64,000 nt of DNA, from positions 3,803,297-3,867,296 of the forward strand of contig NC_133230.1 of NCBI RefSeq assembly GCF_040436345.1, written 5' to 3'. This document shows, in pieces, positions 14,040-25,861 of the stretch. Source of the DNA: Pagrus major. Lineage: Eukaryota; Chordata; Actinopteri; Spariformes; Sparidae. Each line of letters opens with the position of its first letter. The stretch's first letter is position 1. Under the pieces are notes generated by a model. The model made no database searches and had not been told where the DNA came from. It was given only the letters and a program-made list of their open reading frames with translations. The position numbers and the translations under genes were made by a program.

Positions 14040-14580
14040 GACCTAAGCTACACAAGCGGGGGTCAGCGAGCTCGAGCGATGCCCCCCGCTCTCTGCAGCT
14101 GTCTGCGTTGGCAGCGGATGCGGCCAGACCCTGCCAGTCACCAGCACTGTCAGATCAAGTCAGTAACGATCTCCTGGAAGCTGTTCAACAACCCAAAGCC
14201 ATCAGTCAGCCAAACAAAGGCCCGCCCACAGCATGGTCTGGCCCAGAATGCAGCCATTCATCGCGAGGGGGAAGCCGCAGCGCCGGCCAAGCCTTTCATG
14301 GACAGAGAAAGGGATCTGTAACCAAACCATGCTCAATTAAGGCTCTGATTCGCCAGGGGAGATAAGGGGTAATCAATCATCCGTGGCCGGGCCTTGTGCA
14401 AACAACGTCAGGATGTGTCAGTCCGGCAGCGCTGGGCCAAAGTCAGCTGACGACTCTCAGACAAAGGTGCGAGGGCTGGTCCTGTCAAACGCTTTCACAC
14501 AGAGCTGCTGTGTCAGAAAACAGGTCCGCCGAACAATAGAGCTCTGTGCTGTCCCCTGTGGGTGAGCACCGGCTTATCAT
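14040..14580. promoter_or_regulatory. Candidate conserved non-coding (enhancer-like) block
   Basis: About 540 bp of CpG-bearing, non-repetitive DNA stands out from AT-rich flanks. It holds GATA words (GGGAGATAAGGGG near 14,357), a PBX/HOX-like TAATCAATCA (near 14,370) and several ACAAAG/AACAAT words of SOX/TCF type. Overlapping open frames on the + strand show no domain, no good start context and no splice partners. The regulatory reading is inference from composition and motif density. Confidence 0.3.
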
Positions 14581-15071
14581 CAACTCATTTGTACAAGTGG
14601 TAATGAATGTACATTAGATAGACTGACTCGAAAGCCACATGTGAACTAATATCTAGATAAAACTACCAGCGCTCTTACCTCATCTGTGCCGAGGTCGGAG
14701 CAGACATGGGAAACACTTTCCACCAGCAGAAGCAGCCGGTGATGTATGATTGAATCACTCACTGGCACCCTCAGACTGTAATCTAGCTGAGATATGTTGG
14801 GTTTATTCTACAACTCCACCTCTGGAAAGGCTTTATGATAAAGCGATGGTGAGGTAATGCTGTAAAAGAAAACGAGAGAGCTCCTCGATACCTGCTCGAT
14901 CAGGACTTATCAGTCTGGAAACAAATTATTGCCTCACAATCGCCAAATCTTCTAATCATGGTGGGATTTAAAATCAGGTTCCATCCATTATACCATATAA
15001 CTGTGGAGCTGAGATCAAAGATATGAGAAAACATGCAGCCAACCCTGATTTACGAGGTAAAGAAACATATG

Positions 15072-15074
<3 letters not shown>
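14581..15074. other. Intergenic DNA, no gene seen
   Basis: Unique AT-rich sequence. No exon, RNA gene or repeat could be supported. Confidence 0.5.

Positions 15075-15107
<33 letters not shown>
15075..15107. repeat. (AT)n microsatellite
   Basis: About 16 uninterrupted AT units, a self-complementary tract that can extrude a hairpin. Confidence 0.95.
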
Positions 15108-15108
<1 letters not shown>

Positions 15109-16122
15109 CTTCTGGTCTCAGCCCGAGGCGATGTTTCATTTAAAGCCAGTCAGATCTGATGAAGGATCCTTACGTTGCGGCTAAAGAGCTTGAAAAATTA
15201 CAATTTAACAACCTCAAAATAAGAAAGTTGCATTTCTTTTTGCACAATATGGGTTGTAATTTCATATTGTCCAATGGTGGGAACCATAAATCTTATCTTA
15301 TCTTAAAAATACCTGTTTTGGTTGTCATGATCATGGACTCCCTGTGAAAAATAACCAGTTTTTTGGACGACACAGAAAAGGCTGGGAATTTCCCCCGAGG
15401 TGTTAAAAATATCCAGCGGTGTGACTCACACTGAGTTCGCCCTGTTTGGCAGCCTTGTTGGCGTACAATAACCCTCACCACCATCCCCCTGGATAATTAG
15501 CATATAATGTGAATGTGATACGCTACATTTGGTACGAATGTCGACCTTGGACGTATCTGTAGTTTGCAGAAGCATTAACTGCAAACATTATATCCTGGCG
15601 ACTGGAATGCATCATGGCAAAATATGCTAACAGCTAACAGCAGGAGTATTTTGCATTTATACGTCCGTCTGTGGACAGATGTTTGTAAAACTGAGGCATT
15701 AAATCCTGTATGTTTTCACAAAATGTGGGTTAGAAATTCCCCGTCTTTATCTGATCAGTCCAGTGGATGTGGATAAACAAAGCTCGCTCCATTCTGTTCA
15801 TTGCTGTGGTGTTATTAAGCTGTGCTGTGATGTGGAGGCCCTGACTTTCCGCTCTTTTTCCTGTTTTCTTTCCTTGTTTCTCTTGGTTGCTATCTCTTCT
15901 CATGCTAACTTCCAAAACCAGAGACGTTTAGTGTCTCATTTTCGAGCAAACAGACGTTTTTTTCCTGGGAACGAGCTCCCAGACTCTGCGTGATGAGACC
16001 ACAAATGTGAAAGCTTTCATGAACTGGCTGCAGGTTGAATCACTGGTAGCAAACTGGACCTTTATTTACATAAAGCTGTCGTGCACTATTACTTTTAATG
16101 TTTTAAAGTTGAAAAAGCCAAT
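15108..16122. other. Intergenic DNA, no gene seen
   Basis: AT-rich sequence with short unrecognised open frames. Nothing else was supported. Confidence 0.5.
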
Positions 16123-16146
16123 TTCTTCTTCTTCTTCTTCTTCTTC
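16123..16146. repeat. (TTC)n microsatellite
   Basis: About eight TTC units on the + strand. Confidence 0.95.
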
Positions 16147-19100
16147 TGCTGCTCACATGGGAATCATTTCCAACCCAACAGACGTGTTATAGCGGTATGT
16201 TTCGGATGAGTCACAAGCAGTTGGGCACCTTTCAACTGTTGCCTGCTGTTTAAAATATCCACCGCTTCTCTCCGTCGCATGGCGGAGATCTCAGCGGAGA
16301 CCACAGAGAGCGAGCAGACGGCAGCTTCTTCTCTCTGTGAATCATCATCCACCCTCCTGCCTGCTGATTCTGACACTTTACTGAACTTTGAAGAGTTTGT
16401 TTCCTCCAAGTCTCTTTTTTCAAGCGCAGACGCACTCAAACACTCATCAAGACTCATAAAGTCATAAATAGATGTAACACGATATGAACGAAAAAGACAA
16501 AATCCAGCAGCTGTAAAAATCAAGCAAGGAGCTGCTCCTGGTTTAACTGTCTCCTCTTGTCTTCTACAAACTTTTTATTTAATCTACATCCATGACAGAA
16601 TCACACGTCATCTTAACAAACCAAGCAAAAACAACAAACTGTCACATTTGGATTTTCACAAATTCACAAGAAAGCCGTCTGTTCAGATGGGACAGCGGTG
16701 GCAGCGAGGAAACATGGTGCAAAGTGGGACTTCGACAACTGTAAAAACACTTCTTATGAGCTGGTTTAGTTCTCTCATTCCTCAGGATCTCATCTACCAG
16801 CCAAGGATTTTTCCGAGAGGAGACGTGAAGAGAAAAGAGTCGAGAGAGAGAAAAAATGCCAGCTACTGTAGAGTTGTCATCTCTGGGAGCTGACATGCCA
16901 ATGAGCTCTCTTGCAGCTCCGGCCAGTAAAACTCACAGCGGCGAGCAGCATGGGATGATGGGCGATGTGAAAAACGGTTCTCGGTCCCCCGTGCGGACTT
17001 CCTGCTCTCGGCCAATCAGCCAAGACAACTCATAACACAGTGTACCAGACAACCACAGGAACTGATGTGACCCTGAATGCAACTCTGACCTCCCTCTGTA
17101 GGATGTGGCCTCTTCTGGCCTCTTCTTTTTTCTTCCCTTTGCTGCTGTACGTGTCTGTGCACATACATGTGTATATTTCACATGCGATTGGCTATTTTCA
17201 CATTTGAAAAGGACATTTTTCCAACCCGTCCTTATCAGGAAAACGACCGTATATGTCTGTAAGAGCAGCTTGTTACGGCCCATATTCATGTTTGTTGTAC
17301 GGCGGCGACCTCCGGTGGCTGTAGTGGATTACAGCAGCAAAGAAGGATGTCAGGCAAAGGAGTACAAAGAGCAAAAAAGGGCAGTATAGGGAGGAGGTTG
17401 AGGGACTAAACAAGCGCAGGACTTCCACCCAGGAGACCGCTGCTCATGTTGTGTGTAACAGAAAGTCATGTTGAGTTATTTTAACTAAGTTCACAAACAT
17501 AATCTGACTTGAAGTACGTCTGTGCAGCCTCACAAAGCCACTAGCTTGGCTTCAGAGCTGCAGGGCTTTTTTCCAACATGCCTGTAGCAAATTGAAACCC
17601 GGTCCACCCCAAACACCAAGATTCAATATGCTGATGCTTGAACTTACTTATGATTTTGGCCCCTGAAGAAACTAACTGGATACCACTGTAGGAAATAACT
17701 TCCCTTATCCACGCCTGGAGACAGAATCGGTTTCGTGCAGGGAGACGACGCTTAAGTGTAATTGGCCTAAACTGGACGAACTCCTGCTTGTTTATTCTCC
17801 CCATTTAAAAAATCTGTGTTCATTTCATTCACCGTCACTTGTACCATTGTTCTCCTTCTAAGTATCCAAAACTTGCCTTTCAGTGTAATTATGCACAGTA
17901 TGCCACCACCACAGTAATAAGGAACTCAGATGTGACCTCTGCCCTCAGCCGCCCCCGACTATCCTCTTGCCCACTTGCGCTGACCAGTCACCATGGCAAC
18001 TGGCACAAAACTCATTTTCTTGAAATTTGGCGATGTCTTTTTGGAAAAGAAAAAAGTGAACAGTTGTATTTGCTGTACGCGCTGTGAAAACACATCTTTC
18101 ATATGGTGCCAGAGAGCCGGCGTGGCTTTGTCCTCTGTACAAATATGAGTGGCAGCCTCTTTTCTAGCCCCGAGCAAACATCACAGGCCTCATCATCATC
18201 CTCCTCCTCCTCATCGCTCCTCGCTGGGCTGAAGGTACCGTGGGACTGCTGCAGTGTAAAGAAAGAACCGGTGGCACTGGGATTGATTTGGCTTTAATTA
18301 ACCATTGTACGATGATCCACGACTTCTGCCAAACAGCCGGCATGATTTACGGTCCCGCCTGTGGTTGAATGTGGGTACAGGAGCTGGCTTCAGCTGGGCT
18401 TGTTCTGCTGTTAAAAAGTAGTCCGGGCTGAGCTAGAACCACAGAGTTTAATCTGATATCCAAGACACCAAAATAAAGACAATCTGAATTGTTTTGTCAA
18501 CATTTAATTTCCATAAACTCTGCAGGATGTTTTCTCCAAAAATGTTGTTTTTGTTCAGGTTAGGAAATAAAAATTGCTGGTGTACAAGTTTGAAAAGAAG
18601 ATAAAGACAGAATATGGCTTTAGTGATGTTAATTATTGATTTATTATCATTTGATAAGACTTTAAAGATCATTGATAAGCAGAGGTGGGACAAGGTCAGG
18701 GCCGTTTCCTCTGTCTACGGCCTCGAGGCACCCAGACATTTTAAAATCGTTGAATGAAAATGAATGACTAAGTATATTTTATTACCAATAAAGCTTTTAA
18801 TTAAAAAAGAAATCATGATTCGAAAACAATAAATAACTATTTGGTGAAAATGAAATTTCAAATATCAGAAACGGGAATAACACAAACCCTTTCAGTATAA
18901 ATCAGAAGATCATTCAATATAAATGTAATATGAAAAAAAATGGTGGATAGGAGTCCCATTGCATTTGCTCAAAATGCATATAAGGAAAAACAGCCTTGGA
19001 CAAAGTGGTTGTTTTGCAAGTCACAAGTAAATCTTACGCAGTTATGAAGTCAAAAAATATGTATATTAAGTCCTAAACAGGTCATTATGTACCCTTAATT

Positions 19101-20875
19101 TATCGAAAAAATGTTTAATTAAATAACTGTATAGTACATGTACAGAAATAATGAGTACTTTTACAAACTTCGTATTTATTACTACCAAATTCAACTGCAA
19201 ATAGGCACATTTTTGTGCTTTATTATTATTCTGAAGTAAATATTGATTGCACAGTGAACTGGTGATTGGTTCCCTATAAATGTCTCTTCCACTTTGCTAT
19301 CAGTTTGCCACTGGGCTGGATTTTTCCCTGAAAAACGAAGGTTGAATTGAAGCACGTCTGCCATCACACAACCAGACACCACACGTGTGTCTTGTTGTGT
19401 CTTTACTTACACAGAAGGGAAAGTAAGCCACTCACCTCTGTGTGTACTTTGAGCTCGAGATAATAAAAAGGGACAACTCTGTAAATGTTCTCTAATCGCT
19501 GGTCGCCACTCTTCTGTCACCACCACAAATTCCTGAACATACAGCTCTCAGCTGATTGGAGTGGTTTCGTCTTTTAAAAGGAAAACAGTGCAAATCACTG
19601 ACTAAGCAGAGCATCCTGAACAATATCTCCTCCCTCTCTCAGTGTAGCAGGCCGAGGAATCCCGCTGCGCTCGCATCCCTACCAGTCAATACTTTAAAAA
19701 GACATGAAAAAGAGGAAAGTATTAGCATATCAAAGGCCAGCATCTGACACGGCCCGGCCTGCCTGCTTGAACCTACAGTAAATGGGGTGCAGTGGGAGGA
19801 GGAGGTTGGGAAAAAACGAGCGTCTGCCGGTCGAAGCTCACCGAAGGGTTTTTACCGCTGCTCGTCAGTCACAGGAGGAGAGGTAGTCTGCACTCACAAG
19901 GAAGGGATTAGGAGGGATACGAGGAGGCCGCTGTTAGAGATGAGAGCTCTGCTCTTCGCCTCAGGCTCTGATTAAACCCAGCACACACACACACATCACA
20001 GTTTGCAGTGTGAAAAGGTCAGAGGGCAAAAGTGGAAGGGTGAGAAGGAAGGTGGTCATGAGAGGGTGGGAAGAAATTGAGAGGGAAGAAGACAAAAGGT
20101 GTGAAGCAGGTAAGAAGAAATGAGGGATTATCTTTTTTTATTTGCCTCTCCGGGCTTCCGTAGAACTAGAATACAGAGTTCCCTTAATTGACTGACTTCC
20201 TGCACAAAATGTCCGTCTAACACATCCTGCTCTGACATGAGAAAATAATAAATAACTTGTGATCCTCATTTATGTGCAGACTGCAAGCAAACTGTGCAGA
20301 CACTTCTACTGAAGTGATCTTTTTCTTGTGCTCCGACAGAGAAAAGCACGAGGTATCGGATGCTGAGAGGCTGTGGGAGAGGCAGCAGGCAGGTGACGGC
20401 ATATATGGCACGCAGTTCAACAGGTGCTGTGGTAAGAGGCAGCGCTGACAGACAGGAAGAGAGATGAATGTTCGGTGTCGAATCCCTCTTCTGGCTCCGG
20501 TCCGCTGTCAATGAGGTGAAGACAACCAGAAGAGAGCAGAAGAGTGAAGAGAAAATACGGAGGAAAAAAAAAGGGAAAAGAAGAAAAAAGATTCTTGGCC
20601 GGGATGTAGGACGTACTGTATTACAGCTGTATTTAATAAAAGGCACAGCAGCATTGATCTGAGACGGGGGAATTTCTCCAAACATCCTGCAGAGCTAAAA
20701 GGCCGATGGGATCCCCGTGCTGCTCTGATTGAGGGCTTCCTGTTTAAGCACTTAATGAGGAACTGGGGAAAAAATTTAACTTCCAGGTCTCCCAGCTTGG
20801 ATGCTTTCCTGAAAATAAGAAAGAAACCCCCCCCATCCCAAAAATCACCTGCTGCTGTTACATTTATGTTAGATT
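16147..20875. other. Intergenic DNA with scattered simple repeats
   Basis: No gene recognised. Notable points are an exact RFX X-box consensus match (GTCACCATGGCAAC, 17,987-18,000), a TCA/TCC-rich run near 18,190-18,215, a purine-rich stretch at about 20,008-20,130, and another at about 20,515-20,590. The open frames across these stretches are composition artefacts. Confidence 0.45.
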
Positions 20876-21115
20876 TTTAAGCTTTTATGCCACTAGAGGG
20901 CAGAGTAACTGTGAAAAACTGAGAATCTACATTATCACCTCATCATATTTTTATAAGCAATATATTGCCTAGTTACACTTCCAGCAGAAACATTAATAAT
21001 TCAATTGTTTCTGGCCACTTGATAAAATTTAACTTCCCAACACTGAACAGCAGACTAGGAAAGGAGGTGGTAGAGACCAAAACAGAGCTAAAAGACAGTA
21101 AACACTAGACTTAAA
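20876..21115. repeat. Probable dispersed-repeat remnant
   Basis: Wording such as gccactagagggcagag, ggccacttgataaa and gagaccaaaacagagctaaa resembles a repeat common in teleost intergenic DNA. No terminal repeats or coding capacity are visible. It is called from memory of the family, not from alignment. Confidence 0.35.
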
Positions 21116-21966
21116 GCCGTAGCTGTAGCCGGCCAGCGGTGAAATGTGTTAGTTGCTAGTTTGCTTTGTTCAACAAGCACTCTTTGCTTTTTTGGTCTAG
21201 TAAATGCAAAAATAAATAACTCGGTTAAATCATATGAATAGAAGCAAAATGGTTTCACAAACATACCTCAGTCTGAAAAGGTTACAGAGTGTGGGAGTTG
21301 CTCCTCACTGCTGAGGTTGAATTTAATAAAAAAACAATTTTAAGGTAAGTTTACAACAAAGCACAGTTGCCTTGTTTGTCCTTGAGCAATTCATTGTGAG
21401 CCAGAAGTACGTTTTATTAACTAACCTGTCCATCTTTGTGTCTCTGTCTCACCTTCAGGGCATTAAGGTCTCATCACTGTGTGTTGGCTTACCAACAAAA
21501 ATCCTGTTAATTTATTGCAATTAAAATCAATACAGGCATTTCTTATCTGTTAAGTGTGCAGCTCAGGCAAAGCTCAAAGATCAGCTCACTGCAAAAACCC
21601 TCTAAACTAATGAAAAAGAAAACACACAGCAGAAGCAAGTACACTTCCAAAATAAAGGGTAAATGTGCTTTGTCAGTTTCAGTTCAGCTCACTCAGCAGG
21701 AAACACTTCCAAGAAGGACCTGGAAAATCCTGAAACCTTCAGTTGTGATTTCTTTTTGCAGGTCATGAGAAACGAAACTCAAGCCTCTGCAGCTTCATTG
21801 CACTCAGCTAACTCACCTCACAGCTCCTCGGTTACAGCATTTGCAGTGACTCATGGAGTTAATGATTTGCCTCGCAGCCTGGTTATACAGCAGTGTGTGC
21901 TATTGCCTCTAGACCTCCCTTATCTGTTCATCACCTCTCCCTGTGTGTCAATACTCTCTGCGTCTG
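21116..21966. other. Region upstream of the PLAAT gene
   Basis: No separate gene is seen. The open frames at 21,556-21,986 lack a domain and run into the promoter of the PLAAT-family gene, so they are treated as chance. Confidence 0.45.
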
Positions 21967-21977
21967 GAAAACGAAAG
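21967..21977 (+). promoter_or_regulatory. ISRE/IRF-like element
   Basis: GAAAACGAAAG fits the IRF-family core GAAANNGAAA exactly. It lies 26 bases before the TATA-like box and about 83 bases before the PLAAT start codon, a position usual for an interferon-response element. Interferon or IRF1 control is reported for mammalian PLAAT-family members; its use here is inference. Confidence 0.5.
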
Positions 21978-22002
21978 TGCAGTTAGGTTTCCTTTCTGGC
22001 AG

Positions 22003-22010
22003 CATAAATA
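22003..22010 (+). promoter_or_regulatory. TATA-like box of the PLAAT gene
   Basis: CATAAATA lies 50-57 bases before the ATG. This would place the transcription start near 22,033 and leave a 5'UTR of about 25-30 bases with no upstream ATG. Confidence 0.55.
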
Positions 22011-22059
22011 GGCTGCAGGACGACGCTGTTGTCACTCGACAGCTGAGGAAACTGAAGAC

Positions 22060-23111
22060 ATGGCTCCAACACTGGTGAGTCTCCTGCTGCTTAGATAAGT
22101 GTAGATTTGAATCTGCTTCATTTTTTATTCTTACACTGGCAACATTGTCAGTAATATTTGATCTAAATACTTTACCAGGCGTAACATAAATGATATTGTC
22201 TTTTATGGAAACATAACATTATAACATTTCATGTCAGCTTTCTAAGTAAACTTGACCTTAAGGACTGACCAGTTACACTGACTGCATGCTAAGTTTATTT
22301 ATATATTTATTGATTTATTGATTTATTATTTATTTCCTCATTTCAGTACAACCATGGTGCAAAGCCCGGAGACCTGATCCAGATCTCCCGTGAGAATTAC
22401 GAGCACTGGGCCATCTACATCGGTGGAAATGAAGTTGTCCATTTGATTCCTTCAAGTGAGTGAAGTGTTGCGTTTAGAAGACCGTCTGTGATCCTCAGCC
22501 ACTTGTGTTAATTTGAGTTTTGTTACTGCATGTTTGTAAATGTAAAACAACACTAAAGACTGTGACTTACCCTTGTTTCTTCTTTGTTTCCTCTTCTTCC
22601 GTCCACACACAGCTGATGATTTAGGTGTTTTGGGTAACCTGGGGATGCTCTTGGAAAGCAGAGGAGCTGAGGTGAGGCGCCAGAAGATCTGGGAGGTGGT
22701 CCGTTTCGACAGTTTCGAAGTCAACAACCTCCTGGACGACAAGTACCAGCCTCGGGACTATCGTGCCATCGTGAGGGAGGCCTGCAGCATGGTTGGCCAC
22801 ATGATGCCGTACTGTGTCGCCACTCACAACTGTGAGCACTTTGTCACGGGGCTACGATACGGCAAGCCAGAGTCTCGACAGGTGGGTGTTATTTTTAACC
22901 TAAACCATGATCTTTTCCTGAGCCTAGCCAAACTGCAACTGTTTCACAACATCAACATTTTAAAACGTTTATTATCATTTGTCTTCTGCAGGTTAATACA
23001 GTGGCTACGATCGGAGGCGCAGCTGTCGCGGGTGTGGGCATCCTCGCTTTGGGCGCCGCTCTGTTCGCCATGCTCAAAGAAGACGACCACAAAGACAGAC
23101 GTCATAAGTGA
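22060..23111 (+). CDS. plaat: PLAAT/HRASLS-family phospholipase A and acyltransferase
   Basis: Four coding exons (22060-22074, 22347-22455, 22613-22881, 22992-23111) join by GT-AG introns into a 170-aa protein, the usual family length. PLAAT enzymes are LRAT-type thiol hydrolases that cleave phospholipids and transfer acyl chains, including N-acylation of phosphatidylethanolamine, at intracellular membranes. The catalytic set is visible: His25 in EHWAIYIGG, His37 in VVHLIP, and Cys115 in NCEHFV (residues 114-119). A hydrophobic Gly/Ala-rich segment at about 134-159 followed by a charged tail is the C-terminal membrane anchor. Exon 1 encodes only MAPTL; its ATG has G at -3 and +4 and follows a TATA-like box by about 50 bases. 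The nearest relatives appear to be PLAAT1/3/4; the exact orthologue cannot be fixed by eye. No other family member is in the window, although such genes are often clustered. Confidence 0.9.
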
Positions 23112-23460
23112 CGGCAACGAGACAAGAGAGATGAAACGAATGATCTGTCTGATTTATGATTTAAACTGAAAGAGTTGTCTTTGTTTGGTGGATTACTGTG
23201 AAGACAGTCGCGCCACACTGTCGGTAAATAAACTGCTACAATGTTCAGGTTCACTTCTGTTTGTTTAATTTCTGAAATGTATATTATGATTACGTTTAAA
23301 CATAAGACACTATAAGATGTAAATACAGTCAAATTTAGTTTATTTATAAGATCCAAGTTTTTGATTTGTCTTCTGTATTAATGTGTTTATTGTGATTACT
23401 CCTTGTTTTTGTATATTTATGTTAAAAATGTATGTTCGCAATAAATTCAGAATATTTTTG
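23112..23460 (+). other. plaat: 3'UTR and poly(A) signals of the PLAAT gene
   Basis: AATAAA occurs at 23,227-23,232 and again at 23,440-23,445. The second is followed by a T/GT-rich stretch (ttttgaactctcgttttta), which fits a cleavage site near 23,460. Two alternative 3' ends are therefore possible. Confidence 0.6.
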
Positions 23461-23874
23461 AACTCTCGTTTTTATTATTTTGTCATGTTTTGTTCTGTAC
23501 ATGCTATTCAACTGTGATGTTCTCCAGAGTAAAAAGTACAATCACCAACATTACATGCAGCTCATTTCACTTCTGTTTTCAATCAATCATGACTGACAGA
23601 GATACTGAGCGAAAGCAGAGGATATAATAGTGTGGACTGGGACCGAGACGGCTCAGAAGAGCAGGAGAAAACTGAGTAATGTTTTTCTTACGGCCTAGTT
23701 ATGAGCTTAAAGGGTGTTTATCCCCCGTCGTCTCTGTGCCAGCATTGTGCCACATCACAATCTCCCACTGTTCACATGTGGATCCCCGTCACAGCTGAGG
23801 CAGGTGGGGAAGAGCAGATTCACACAATACCATGTGGTCTTACACGCTTGTGTCTGTGTGCCCTCTTGTTCCTG
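23461..23874. other. Intergenic DNA, no gene seen
   Basis: AT-rich sequence downstream of the PLAAT gene. No feature was supported. Confidence 0.5.
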
Positions 23875-24358
23875 TATCTTTGTGAGGACAGATTCAGATG
23901 TGAGGACATTTTGGGAAAGAGGATTTTTTAGAAGTTGGAGGCTTTGATTGTTTCATAGTCCACAAAATATGTGTGGAGCTTCACAGCAAAACAGTGTTAG
24001 AGCATTGTCCTAAACAACTGAAGCAGCTGGGAACCTGAGGGGTGAGAAAATAATGACTCAATGTTTATTCTTGGGTGGAGTTATCCTTTAAAGTCAAGGG
24101 AATGTCAATATGGTCGTCAGAGGCACACATTAGCTGTTGATTTGACGGTGGCCATCGAAGTGCATGCCTGTATGTGTGTGTGTACTTGTTACAAAGTGAG
24201 GACTAAGTTTCTTAACCTACAAAGTGAGGACATTTGTGGAAGTGAGGACATTTTGTCAAAGTGCTGTTTGAATGTTAATACTTCATTTTAAGGGTAAAAT
24301 TTTAAGTAAGGAGCTCAGGAATCGTTATGTCAATGAGGTTCCTCACAAGTATAGTATA

Positions 24359-24400
<42 letters not shown>

Positions 24401-24420
24401 TGTGTGGACTGACAGCTGAG
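23875..24420. repeat. gtgaggac-type dispersed repeat with microsatellite
   Basis: The word gtgaggac(a) recurs near 23,882, 23,900, 24,196, 24,223 and 24,242. The block ends in cctcacaagtatagtata followed by a long GT run. This arrangement is familiar from fish introns and intergenic DNA. The copies are diverged and partial. Confidence 0.5.
24362..24406. repeat. (GT)n microsatellite
   Basis: About 22 GT units with one interrupting GTAT. Confidence 0.95.
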
Positions 24421-24446
24421 TGAAGGATCACCGTAACATACCCCCT

Positions 24447-24468
24447 CACACACACACACACACACACA
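24447..24468. repeat. (CA)n microsatellite
   Basis: About 11 CA units lying 40 bases after the GT run. The two are inverted relative to each other and could pair. Confidence 0.95.
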
Positions 24469-25297
24469 TTCTCTCTGTGGGGCTCCTCCTCCCCTAGCTG
24501 GAGGCCAGTGAAGGATCAGTCAGGCCTCCCCTGCAAAAAATAACTGTGCATCTTGTCAACTAACATTCTCAGCGTTATCTAATCTTTACATTCTCAGTTT
24601 CTCGCTCTGTACGGTAGGAAATTTTGGCATGTGCGGTGTAAATCCAGCACAGTCCTGTCTATGTCCGCCATGCTTTGCAATCAGTCGGTCTATTAAACTC
24701 ATAACAAATTAATCTGAATTGATAATCTGGGGTGACAAATCACTTCAAAAATCCTCCACACCAAAGTAAAATCTGACAATGTTTTTTACAGTGTAGAAAC
24801 AGGCCTCGGGGCCCGCGGCCAGGCCTGTAAAGCTGCTAGCAGGTGGGGGCAGTTGGGCTCGCCTGGTCCCCAGAATCAGCACAGCACCCCACATTGTTCC
24901 TGAGGTCACCCCCTCAGAGCCCCATGAAATCCAGAGAGGGCTGCAGAGGCTCGAAACCGTGGGACCGGCTCCAGAAATAATAAAACCTCATACCCACCAC
25001 GAGAAGATGGCTTATCGTGGCTGATCATTAGGCTCAGAATGAGCTCAGAAATAATCACCATGCATAACAAATGTGCAGCGATGTCACTTAGTGGCACTGA
25101 TAGAGAGATGCAGTGACATTATACAGCAGTACAGAGAGAGCGAGATAAAACAAAGCCTTGAGTATAAGTGTTTATCGGACATTTGCATTTATTTTTTTAT
25201 CAATAATTACAGACAGATGCCAAGTGTACCACCCAGCTCTCCAGTTTTCATCAGCACCTCCGTCGCCTGTTCCCGATGATATCAGCTGCGTTTGGGA
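24469..25297. other. Intergenic DNA, partly GC-rich
   Basis: No gene is seen. Bases 24,800-25,060 are non-repetitive and GC-richer, then pass into AT-rich sequence. This may be part of a larger regulatory block with the next entry. Confidence 0.35.
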
Positions 25298-25460
25298 ATT
25301 TGGCGAGAACCTGAATTCAGCCTGTTGCCAAATAGAATTGTGTCCCACCATTACAGTCAATAACTGCTCCCATTATGGCATCAATTACCAGCAACTGTCC
25401 CATTTTGAAGGAATTAAAAATTATGACAAATCCCAAAATGGGACTCAGTCTATAGAACCA
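25298..25460. promoter_or_regulatory. CNE-like block with a perfect inverted repeat
   Basis: A unique AT-rich segment contains the perfect 10-bp inverted repeat TCCCATTTTG (25,398-25,407) and CAAAATGGGA (25,434-25,443) around a 26-bp centre carrying GAATTAAAAATTATG. The ungapped look and homeodomain/POU-like words suggest a conserved element; this is inference. Confidence 0.3.
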
Positions 25461-25861
25461 AATATTCATAAACAACCGAGGTGATTTCTGCCAGTTTCTG
25501 AGGATTAAAGACAAGTTCTGCTCCTGGCAACTTGCTTTAAGTGGTAAAATGAGTGATTGGTATTCCTTCTTTGAACTGCTCTTTCCCAGCTGTCAACTGG
25601 AGCATCTTTTTCTTTTAAAAAATCGAACTGCAATCTTGTTTTTTCTACATACAAATCAGGATCTGCTCCACAACAGTCCAGATGGTGGTGGTAATGCATA
25701 TGAAGTAGTCTGGCAACCCAGAAAAATGCCAGAAAGAGAACAACTTTTTAGATTTGGCAGCTTAGTTTCAATAACATTTATTTAGGAACTATGAGGGCTC
25801 TCACTCACACCGCTCCCACAGCATTCTTGGTTAATTTTTGTGAGATATTGCTTTTGTCTTC

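Noticed and set aside
22452-22839. Minus-strand frames across PLAAT exons 2-3
   Set aside because: They are antisense to verified exons with matching splice sites and catalytic motifs on the + strand.
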